This document shows positions 55,813-64,000 of a stretch of 64,000 bases of DNA, piece by piece (position 1 is the stretch's first letter; each line of letters starts with the position of its first letter). The notes under the pieces were generated by a model. The model made no database searches. It was not told the origin of the DNA and was given only the letters and a program-made list of their open reading frames with translations. The stretch is from NCBI GenBank assembly GCA_013368445.1, contig JAACJO010000001.1:2604001-2668000 (forward strand), in the 5' to 3' direction. The stretch comes from Leucocoprinus leucothites. Taxonomy: Eukaryota; Basidiomycota; Agaricomycetes; Agaricales; Agaricaceae. Both the position numbers and the translations under genes were made by a program.

Positions 55813-56114
55813 TGTCAGATGTGCCCTGGACAGTCTACAAGTATTTGTGATTGATTTGTTGATGTGTGAAGTTAGAGTTGATGCAGAGGTTGCTTAGTCA
55901 GTTGTAGATCACCTGACTGGATGTTCAACTCTCCTGTAGACGCTTTCTTGACTCTCAGTCATTTACAGTTGTCCACAGGTGAGTACAAGTCTCTATCTTG
56001 TTAATAAAGTCATTTACAGTTGTCCACAGATTCCTGTGTGAGTTGTGAGCTCCCTGGGCAATTTCTCTGGTTTCTAGGACCTCCCACATGTCCCCTGTGC
56101 ATCACCTTCTAACA
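55813..56114 (+). repeat. Solo copia LTR (302 bp) with CTATG duplication
   Basis: TGTCAGATGTGCCCTGG to TTCTAACA, flanked by CTATG at 55808-55812 and 56115-56119. Same family as the LTR at 23753, but 54 bp longer by a segment that includes AATAAA. It results from recombination between the LTRs of a full element. Confidence 0.94.
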
Positions 56115-56279
56115 CTATGCAGAGGCACACAGCTCTTTGGATCACAGGCGCCTTCCGCACTTCCCCTTCAGGCGGCGCTGAAAGTATTGCTGGACTTATC
56201 CCAATTTACCTCCATCTTCGTAAATTAGCTATTCGTTCATCATACCAAGTTTCTACTTTACCTTCTAATCATGCATTAC
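56115..56279 (+). pseudogene. LINE L3 ORF2: segment between RT and RNase H
   Basis: QRHTALWITGAFRTSPSGG, ESIAGLIPIYLHLRKLAIRSSY: the conserved thumb-to-RNase H linker (AxxWITGAFRTSP is typical of Tad1/I-group LINEs). It ends in the duplication AATCATGCATTAC (56267-56279), where beta6 is inserted. Confidence 0.88.
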
Positions 56280-58577
56280 GTCATCCCTCCTTGACCTCTT
56301 ACCACCATTGAAAGTTGGTGTTTGATTAGATGTCTAGTTACACATCGTATTCTACCTATTCTACATGGGTAAATGAAAGTCCAAAGCCAAACAGGCTATA
56401 CACCAAACAACCGAGTCCGCCAATACCTCCAATGACGAACTCAACATCGCTGAGATGTCCGAGGACAAACATCTCGACCTATACAATGACCCATGCAATG
56501 TCCGTGGCTTCTCTGGACCTTGGTCCATTCCCCCTGAGGCTGACTTTGAGTCGCCTCCTCACCCGGTGCCTGGTGACGTTTCGTCCCTCACGCCTACTAC
56601 TTAACCTCTGGTGGCTTTGAGCCCCGCAGGTCCTTCCACTGCTGCCCCAGCAGCTCTATCACACCCCGGGCAGGCCCCTCTGCTCCCTCTTCCATCGGAC
56701 CTGACTTGGAGGAGGAGGCCAATGCTGTCTATGAAGGTCTTCATCGATTTGGGAGATGGTTCTCAAATCTTAATCCTGCCGCTGTCATGACCAACACAGC
56801 CAAACGTTCGTTTGCTCTCTACCTCATTGGGAGCCTATGGGAATTCAGAAGAAGAGACTGGGACAATACCCCACTCTCCTCGGTTTTACAGAAGCAGGGG
56901 TGGCCCATGGTCGACTCCTTCCTTTGATCTGGGGGCCTTTCAACCGGCCCTAATCAACCACACGGTGACCACAAGTCGTCCCATGGATACGCTGACAAAG
57001 CAGGTCCACATGACATCAGCATGGGTGACCCTGAAGCGCCCAAACAACCACCCCCGGATCGTCGGCCCGCCCCGGCCCGTTCCACTCTACCACCCAAGCA
57101 AGCACCTACTAAAATGTGCGCTAGTGGCCCTCCCAAAGCTAAGGCTAGGTCTGATGGCCAAGCCCAGCAAGCGCCCACCAAAGCACCCCCTCCTCCCACC
57201 TCAGTCAAGAAATCCTTTGCCGAGGCAGCCCATCCAGCCGGAGTTGCGTCACTTATCAAGTTGGCGCAGTCCCATCCCGATCTCGACCCTGATCGCATCA
57301 CTGCTATGCATCAGGCCACCCAGGCTGCCACTCCCACCACTCGGAAGCCACACATGACAACCGCGGGGCCTACCTGCCGCCAACTCTTCCTCGACTTCGT
57401 TGGCAGTGCCAATGAGGTCACCTATCTCCACCACAAGGCCATGCACCTTCTCAATGATTCCCTCTCCTGCACCAAGTTGATCTTGCGTGTGGAGAACATC
57501 ACCAAGGCATACAGCACAATTGCACTGCACACCTCCTCCATTCTCTCTGATGCCAACTGTGACATCATTGAGTCCTCCATCCCCTCCGTCTTCACCGCCC
57601 CCTTTGCAATCAAGACGCACCGCCCCAGGTCAAGGTCCTACCTCAAGGTCCTCGACATCCCTTAGTTTGTGAATGGTGTCCACATCACGCCAAATCACGT
57701 GACTGACCGCATGCAATTGTCCGCCTTCAAGGACATTTTTGCAGATATTTCCTCTGTGCGCATCATGCGCAACTCCACCAGAGCCGACACCGCCACCGTC
57801 TGGTTCAACCTCTGGGATTCTCAATCAGGAGCGAGCGCCAAGAAGCTCCTGGGCAAGTACCTTCACTTCGAGGGTGTTCAGTCCGTAATCCGGGCTGCAC
57901 GCACTCACCCAGGCAGTCCTCAATGTCAGTGCTGCTGGCACTGGGGACACTCTACCTTATCATGCCGCACCCGTGTGTTGTGATGTGCCGCCTGCGGCGG
58001 TCCTCACCGTACTGAGAACCACTGCTCCCACTCGAGCTGTTGTAAGGGGAGTCCAAAGGCCAATCCCCCTATCCTGCCCACCGCTGCTGAGGATCCCTGT
58101 CCTCATATCAAGTGTGTCAATTGCGCCAAGTTGCATGCAGCTGACGATCGCAAGTGCCCATTCTGGTGACACTGGTTTGACCGGCTTTGGCTTGAAAACC
58201 ATCGCCGTGATGCCGCTCAGTCGTGTCTGTAGGGTTCTCTTCCCTGCAGGTCGCATTGTCCACCCCCACGCCTTGTGTGGTGGGCCTAGAGATCCATGCC
58301 GTGCACTTCCATCCACCAGTAAAACAGTACAGCCCGACTTGTATTGTAGTATGCTTTCATTTTGAACTATGTACCACTGCATGAAGATGTCATTTGTACT
58401 AGGCGGACTTTGGACTCGTATTTATACCTAGCTATGTAGATGTGTAGTTGGTAGCGGTGCTTTCTGCATGTTGTAGTAGTTGGGCGCGGACTGCTATCGC
58501 ACACTGCGTTATAAATTTGCGACCCCTCTGGGGTTGCATTGAATAAATAAAATAAAAATAAAAATAAAATAAAATAA
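56280..58577 (+). mobile_element. beta6: full-length ORF1-only retroposon, about 2.3 kb
   Basis: Plus-strand beta element. The 5' terminus CATCCCTCCTTGACC is at 56282, after two extra bases. It has a leader, ORF1, 3' UTR, the tail hairpin (one mismatch, GGGGTTGC) and a TAAAA-type tail. The duplication AATCATGCATTAC is at 56267-56279 and 58578-58590. No ORF2. Confidence 0.95.
56365..58232 (+). pseudogene. beta6 ORF1 (gag-like)
   Basis: The ATG at 56365 starts MGK*KSKAKQAIHQTTES, with a TGA at codon 4 from CGA or AGA. The acidic motif is NIAEMSEDKHLDLYND, and the type III centre reads YEGLHRFGRWFSNLNPAAVMTN. A frameshift near 56930 follows, then MGDPEAPKQPPPDRRPAPA, SLIKLAQSHPDLDPDRI, QLFLDFVGSANEVTYLHH, a TAG at about 57664 (DIP*FVNG), VWFNLWDSQSGASAKKLLG, a TGA in the second knuckle and the stop at 58230-58232. 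This copy has the most lesions of the full-length betas. Confidence 0.87.
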
Positions 58578-60006
58578 AATCATGCATTACATTCCCTCCT
58601 ATCTGATTGATTCTCTCATAATGCTCCCCCTCATTCCCAATCGCTTCGCCTTCTTACTCCTGCAATAAAAGCTAAAATTAAAGGCCCTCTTATTGATGTA
58701 GATAGTTCTCTTTCTCATCTCTCTGATTCCTTTTCTCCATTCGCTCCTGAATCTAAGCCTGGATCTCGTCTCATGGACATCTTTCCCAATTCTATTCACT
58801 TTCATCCCTGTAATTGCTTGGACAAACACAAGATGTATAAACATGTATCAACTCTTGATTCTGTTTTCTCCTCTTCCTCTTCCAATCGTAATTGTATTTT
58901 GGTTGTCACTGATGCTTCTGTTCCACTTGTAGGTTCCCTTCAGGTGGTCTTGGCGGCACATATATATCGCGGTGGATGACAAGTGTCCCATGCAAAACAG
59001 GCAAGTGGTCGGGTGTGGTCTACTGACGCCGAGCTCTATTCCATTCGCATTGGCATCGCCAAAGCCATCTCCCTCCAGTGTGACCACATCATCCTCATCA
59101 CTGACTGTCTTCCAGCAGCCAAACTGGTGGTCAATCCCTCTATTCACTCGAGCCAATCACACTCTATCCAAGTCTGCTGACTTTTATCTGATTGGCTCAT
59201 GGCCAAACCATCTCACTCTATCAACTTCTGGGACGTCCCTTCCAAATGGCGCTGGAAGCCACATCTCAAAGTCCACAATGACGTCACTACCACATGCATA
59301 CATGCCCCTCCTCATATGGGTGCCACTCTCGACTTCTTGCGATGCAAAGCCACCAACGACTGCCAGAAATCCTGGGAGTCCACATTCTGGAAGAAGAAGT
59401 ACCGCAGCAGTGGTTTCCTTCTTTCAAAAAAGAATCGCAAGTTCCTTATCCCCACTTATGTCCAAGGGGGCACCTGGCTTCCCTTAGCCAATGAGTTGCC
59501 ATCACTATGCGCACGCATGACCTGTGCCATCCTCAATCATGCTCCTATTGGAGCTTATTGCAAGAGGTTCTTCCCCCTCGAACTCAAGTCCTGTCATTGT
59601 GGCCATCGCCTGGAAACAGGACATCATATCCTGTGTTACTGCCCTCTTTATCCCTTCCACACTCAATGGGTGCGATGCGCTTTCCCTCAGTACAAGTTCC
59701 TTGTTGAGTTCTTGAAAAAGAACCTGGCCGCTTTTGCCTTCACCAATCATGACATGCGTCCACTGCTGCCTCAAGCTCCTGTGCCTGCTGAACCAAATGA
59801 AGGTGAACTATATTCTTTCATTTCATCTCTTCTCTTTTCCTTTGAGTCTGATCTCTGTGTATGACACCTTGTTCAATAGTCTCTATTGAGTCTTTTCTAT
59901 GTTGCTGGACTAATCATGTATAGTCTCTGTCTTAAGTGGTCTTCCACCACTTTGTGTACCCCAGCTTGCTGTAGTGTACCGTCTGTTTGTAATATTTAGT
60001 TGAAAG
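58578..60006 (+). pseudogene. LINE L3 ORF2 C-terminal part and 3' UTR
   Basis: Reads LLTPAIKAKIKGPLIDVD, then RNase H (ILVVTDASVPLVGSLQVV; DAELYSIRIGIAKAI; ILITDCLPAAKLVV), then WRWKPHLKVHNDV, WESTFWKKKYRSSGF and the C-terminal motif C-H-C-G-H-x3-T-G-H-H-I-L-C-Y-C-P. It ends SFESDLCV at the stop at 59862-59864; 59199-59864 is open for 221 codons. The 3' UTR follows to GTAATATTTAGTTGAAAG at 60006. The last about 60 bp of tail and the poly-A are missing, replaced by a gamma element. Confidence 0.9.
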
Positions 60007-60894
60007 ATACTGTTGAAGTCAAGGTACTTGTTGAGGAGCATCTTGGCACCAGCTCCTGACTGAGAGTCCCATAGGTCAAACTAAATGGTTGTGGTGTCAG
60101 CCTTGGGGGAGTTGCGCATAATGCATATGGATGAAACATTGGTGAAAGTGTCCTTGAATGGAGATAGTCACATGCAATCAGTGGTCTGAACTGGCATAAT
60201 ATGGATGCCGTTCACATGGAAGGGGACATCAAGGATCTTAAGATAAGACCTTGACCTGGGGTGGCACATCTTCAGCTCAAATGGGGCAGTGAAGATGGAG
60301 GGGATAGCAGACTCGACAACAGTGATGTTGGAGTCTGAGGGTATGGTGGAGGTGTACAGCATGATAGTGCTGTACACCTTGGTGATATTCTCAATGTACA
60401 AGGAAGACTTTGCACATGAGAGGGTGTCATTGAGGAGGTGCATGGCCTTGTGGTGGAGATAGGTGATCTCACTGGCATCCCCAGTGAAATCAAGGAACAG
60501 TTGGTGGCGGGTGGGCCCAGCAGTAGTCATGCACGGCTTCTTGGCAGAGCTGGCGGTGGCAGTGGCAGCCTGATGCATCATGGCGACACAATCAGGGTCA
60601 AGGGAGGGGTCTGCCTATGCCAGCTTGATGAGTGACACAGGTGGCACCAAAGCACCAGAACGGGCGGCTTCCGCAAACGAGCACTGACGAGGCGCTGGAG
60701 CAGAAGTGGGGATGGGCACCTTTGTGGGCACTTGAGGGGGGCCACTAGCATGCACCTTAGGGGGTGCTTGCTTGGGCAGTATAGGGGGACGGGCCAGGGC
60801 AGGCTGTGGGGCCTTGGGCATTTGCTTGGGTGCCTTGGGGGAGCCCATGTCAATGTTACGTGGTTCCACTTTGTCAGCAGATCCATGGGTCACC
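60007..60894 (-). pseudogene. gamma2 ORF1, middle part
   Basis: Minus-strand gamma ORF1: MTHGSADKVEPRNIDMG, a Pro-rich linker (KAPQPALARPPILPKQAP), CSFAEAARSGALVP, then MMHQAATATASSAKKP, QLFLDFTGDASEITYLHH, LNDTLSCAKSSLYIENIT, PRSRSYLKILDVPFHVNG, and after a TGA, FKDTFTNVSSI, I*FDLWDSQSGAGAKMLLNK. It is related to alpha/beta but diverged throughout. It ends abruptly at the LINE L3 3' UTR. It is split by beta7 at the duplication AGATCCATGGGTCACC (60879-60894). Confidence 0.82.
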
Positions 60895-61878
60895 CGTCAT
60901 TGAGTCCTCCATCCCCTCCGTCTTTACCGCCCCCTTTGCGATCAAGACGCGCCACCCCAGGTCGAGGTCCTACCTCAAGGTCCTCGATGTCCCTTACTTC
61001 GTGAACGGTGTCCACATTACACCAAATCACGTGACCGACCGCATGCAACTGTCCACCTTCAAGGACATTTTCGCAGATGTTTCCTCCGTGCGCATCATGC
61101 GCAATTCCACCAGAGCCGACACCGCCACCATCTGGTTCAACCTCTGGGATTCTCAATCAGGAGCAAGCGCCAAGAAGCTCCTGGGCAAGTACCTCCACTT
61201 TGAGGGTGTTCAGTCCGTCATCTGGGCTGCGCGCGCTCACCCAGGCAGTCCACAGTGTCAGCGTTGCTGGCGCTGGGGGCATTCTACCTCATCGTGCCGT
61301 GCCCGTGCGCTGCGTTGCGCCGCCTGCGGCAGTCCTCATCATACTGAGAACCACTGCTCCCACTCAAGCTGTTGTAAGGGGAGTCCGAAAGCCAATCCCC
61401 CTATCCCACCCACTGCTGCCGAGGATCCCTGTCCTCACATCAAGTGCGTCAACTGTGCCAAGTCACATGCAGCTAACGATCGCAAGTGCCCATTCTGGCG
61501 ACACCGGTTTAACCGGCTTTGGCTTGAAAACCATTGCCGCGATGCCGCTCGGTCACGTCTGTAGGGTTCTCTTCCCTACAGGTTGCATTGTCCGCCCCCG
61601 TGCTGTGCGTGGTGGGTCACCGAGATCCATGCCGTGCACCTTCCATCCGCCGGTAAATCAGACCAACCCGATTTGTATTGTAGTATGCTTTCATCTCGAA
61701 CTATGTACCACTGCGTGAAGATATCATTTGTACTAGGCGGACTTCGGACTCGTATATATATTCCTGGCTATGTAGATGTGTAGTTGGTAGCAGTACTTTC
61801 TGCATGTCATAGTAGTTGGGCGCGGACTGCTATCGCGCACTGCGTTATAAATTGGCGACCCCTCCGGGGTCGCACTTG

Positions 61879-61910
<32 letters not shown>
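60895..61910 (+). mobile_element. beta7: 5'-truncated beta insert with TSD
   Basis: Holds only the C-terminal half of beta ORF1 and the 3' UTR, with poly-A at 61880-61910. Open frame from about 60893 to the stop at 61562-61564: VIESSIPSVFTAPFAIKTRHPRSRSYLKVLDVPYFVNG, VWFN-type LWDSQSGASAKKLLG (written in parts), and knuckles CQRCWRWGHSTSSC, CAACGSPHHTENH, CVNCAKSHAANDRKC. Duplication AGATCCATGGGTCACC at 60879-60894 and 61911-61926. A textbook 5'-truncated target-primed insertion into gamma2. The ORF1 C-terminus is free of stops, so beta7 is young. Confidence 0.93.
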
Positions 61911-61913
<3 letters not shown>

Positions 61914-62123
61914 TCCATGGGTCACCTCGTGGACAATGCATGTGTCTTTAGGGGAGGCTTCCAGCTCATTGAACCGGGTAAAGCCCTGCATGAAGGAGCG
62001 AAAGGTGGTCCAGCCACGGCTAGCCCACTGTTCACCCATGGAAATGCGTGCACTCCCATGCACGCTCATCTCGAATTCATAGATGGCACAGGCAAGATAG
62101 CTAGCACATGTCTTGGCATAGTC
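61911..62123 (-). pseudogene. gamma2 ORF1, upstream part with its own central segment
   Basis: Continues gamma ORF1 toward its N-terminus: CASYLACAIYEFEMSVHGSA-type sequence, MGEQWASRGWTTFRSFMQGF, TRFNELEASPKDTCIVHEVTHGS. This central segment matches neither alpha types I-II nor beta types III-IV, but keeps the pattern W..F..F...F......PK.T.(V/I)VHE.THGS. It is cut at 62123 by LINE L6. Confidence 0.75.
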
Positions 62124-63227
62124 CTTTTTTGTTTTTTTTTTTTAAATCAATGAATTTATATAGCGGTGCTCGATCACAGTCCGCTTTCAACTAAATATTA
62201 CAAACAGACAGTACACTACAGCAAGCTGGGGTACACAAAGTGGTCAAAGACTGCTTAAGACAGAGACTATACACAATTAGTCCAGCAACATAGAAAAGAC
62301 TCCATAGAGGCTATTGAACAAGGTGTTATACACAGAGATCGGACTCAAACAAAAAGAAAAGAGATGAAATGCAAGAATATAGTTCACCTTCATTTGGTTT
62401 AGCGGGCACAGGAGCTTGAGGCGGTGGTGGATACATGTCACGATTAGTGAAGGCAAAAGCAGCCGGGTTCTTTTTCAAGAACTCGACAAGGAACTCGTAC
62501 TGAGGGAAAGCGCATTGCACCCATTGAGTGCAGAAGAGATAGAGGGGACAGTAACACAGGATATGATGTCGTGTTTCCAGGCGGTGGCCACAATGACAGG
62601 ACTTGTACTCCAGGGGGAAGAACCTCTTGCGATAAGCTCCAATAGGAGCATGATTGAGGATGGCACAGGTCATGCATGCGCATAGTGATAGCAACTCATT
62701 GGCTAAGAGAAGCCAGGTGCCCCCTTTGACGTAAGTGGGGATAAGGAATTTGCAGTTCTTTTTGGAGAGAAGGAAACCACTGCTACGGTACTTCTTCTTC
62801 CAGAATGTGGACTCCCAGGATTTCTGGCAGTTGTTGGTGGCTTTGCGTCACAAGAAGTCAAGAGTAGCACCTAAATGAGGAGGGGCGTGTATGTGTGTGG
62901 TGGTAACATCATTATGGACTTTGAGGTGGGGCTTCCAGTGCCATTTGGAAGGAATGTCCCAGAAATTGATAGAGCGAGAAGGTTTGGCTGCAAGCCAATC
63001 TGATAAAAGTTGGCAGACTTGGATGGAGTGTGATTGACTCAAGTGGATAGAGGGATTGACCACCAGCTTGGCTGCTGGGAGACAGTTGGTAATGAGGATG
63101 ATGTGATTGCACTGGAGGGAAATGGCCTTGGCAATGCCAATGCAAATGGAATAAAGCTTGGTGTCAGTAGATGACGCCCGACTGCTAGCCTGTTTTGCAT
63201 GGGACACTTGTCATCTGCTGTGATATA
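62124..63227 (-). mobile_element. LINE L6: 3' end with RNase H, C-terminal domain and tail
   Basis: Minus-strand LINE 3' end inserted in gamma2: poly-A (poly-T from 62124), TATAAATTCATTGATT tail, 3' UTR, then ORF2 C-terminus. Visible pieces are SHAKQASSRASSTDTKLYSICIG (RNase H, with K for the usual Glu), ILITNCLPAAK (N for the catalytic Asp), WESTFWKKKYRSSGF, and the C-terminal motif C-H-C-G-H-x3-T-R-H-H-I-L-C-Y-C-P ending SDLCV at 62326. One stop lies near 62848. It is interrupted by Tc1 M5 at a TA. Confidence 0.88.
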
Positions 63228-64000
63228 CACAAAAAACTGTCCCAATGTTTTCGCATTTTGGACATATTTGCTAATACCAGGGCAGATATATGGCCTAGCA
63301 TCCTGAAAATATTCACACAGGTACCTTGACATATTGGGAGCATATATTCCCATGATCACATGACCTTGTCCATCAATGAATTAGTAATGAATTATTAAAC
63401 ATATCTACTCATTGGGACAGTTTTTTGACCCCCTGTCAGCCTCCCAGTATCTATCTTGTAACATGCCAGGGGAGCATCAGGGCAGGTGTGGGAGTAGTAA
63501 ACAAGATCATGTGACCTTGGTTGACATGTTGAGATGGCTACAACTGTCTTTCTTCCTGCCACTACATCATGAAAGCTATCTCCTCTACCTAATACTCCCA
63601 AGTCACTTCTCTTCTCAAAGATGGCTATTCCTTGTGCCATATTGAACATAAAACTAGTCTAGGCAAGTCTACTGTTGGGAGGATCAATAAAGAAGTTGAT
63701 GGGGACAAGGAAAACAACAAGGGAGGACGTCCTTCCAAGCTTTCTCCTCATGATAAAAAAGCAATAATTCACCAAATAACCTCTGGAAAGCTAGATAATG
63801 CTGTCCAGGCTACAAATTTCATTAACTCTACTCTGTCTGACCCTGTCACACCCCAAACTGTCAGAAATACCCTTCAGGATAATGGATTTTGCTCTGTAAC
63901 CAAGATCAAATGACCTCTACTCAAAAAGCAACATTGTGAGGAATGCCTTGACTCTGCACATGAACATAGGAATTGGACAGTGGAGGACTGGAAGAGGGTG
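63228..64000 (+). mobile_element. Tc1 copy M5, left half (runs off right edge), damaged end
   Basis: Tc1 element at the TA 63226-63227. The outer end reads CACAAAAAACTGTCCC, so the six bases GTGGCT of the terminal repeat are missing. The transposase starts at about 63569 with TAA at codon 8 and TGA at codon 115, the same lesions as M2 and M3. The sequence ends in WKRV just before the first catalytic Asp. Probably immobile because of the clipped end. Confidence 0.92.

Noticed and set aside
1..64000. tRNA, rRNA or intron-bearing host genes
   Set aside because: I looked for cloverleaf-like and rRNA-like stretches and for ORFs outside transposable elements and saw none; a covariance-model scan (tRNAscan-SE, Rfam) would be decisive.

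Overview
The window is a solid block of nested transposable elements from a filamentous basidiomycete fungus, probably an Agaricomycete. I infer this from the mixture: chromodomain Ty3 elements, Ty1/copia, Tad1-like LINEs with an RNase H domain, Tc1 elements, and heavy CpG-to-TpG decay. I do not name a species. I found no host gene, tRNA, rRNA or CRISPR array; nearly every base can be assigned to a mobile element or an element junction.

The players are: (1) an autonomous LINE of about 7.0 kb (called L here), with ORF1 (gag-like, zinc knuckles) and ORF2 (apurinic endonuclease, reverse transcriptase, RNase H, C-terminal Cys/His motif); (2) three families of ORF1-bearing retroposons (alpha, beta, gamma). 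Complete alpha and beta copies are about 2.3 kb, have both termini, a poly-A tail and target-site duplications, but carry no ORF2 at all; (3) a chromodomain Ty3/gypsy element with 558-bp LTRs, a probable self-priming primer-binding site and an antisense accessory gene; (4) a truncated copia element with a half-tRNA primer site, plus two solo LTRs; (5) a Tc1 (DD34E) transposon in five copies, one with an intact transposase.

Layout. 1-1849: fragments (L minus, alpha plus, gamma minus). 1850-10398: decayed LINE pieces L1/L2, carrying a 564-bp deleted alpha copy, a 28-bp minisatellite, alpha2 and Tc1 copy M1. 10399-11232: beta1 fragment. 11233-60006: a single LINE copy (L3) swollen to about 49 kb. 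Its ORF1 is split by beta2 (which contains alpha3 with Tc1 M2, and Tc1 M3), by an inverted segment, by beta3, and by a copia/alpha4 block. Its ORF2 is split by the Ty3 element (29707-44152, itself holding beta4, alpha5 and Tc1 M4), by a second full LINE L5 in minus orientation (44810-51820), by beta5, by a solo LTR and by beta6. 60007-64000: gamma2 with beta7 inside, LINE L6 3' end (minus) and Tc1 M5 running off the edge.

How they work together. The ORF1-only families share their 5' terminus, 3' tail motif, poly-A tail and 13-20 bp duplications with the LINE, so they most likely borrow its ORF2 machinery, in the way mammalian HAL1 borrows from L1 (inference). Tc1 copies M2, M3 and M5 share the same two stop codons, so they were probably moved in trans by an intact copy like M4. 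Premature stops across families are mostly C-to-T changes at CGA codons, and the two Ty3 LTRs differ almost only at CpG sites, pointing to cytosine methylation of the whole block.
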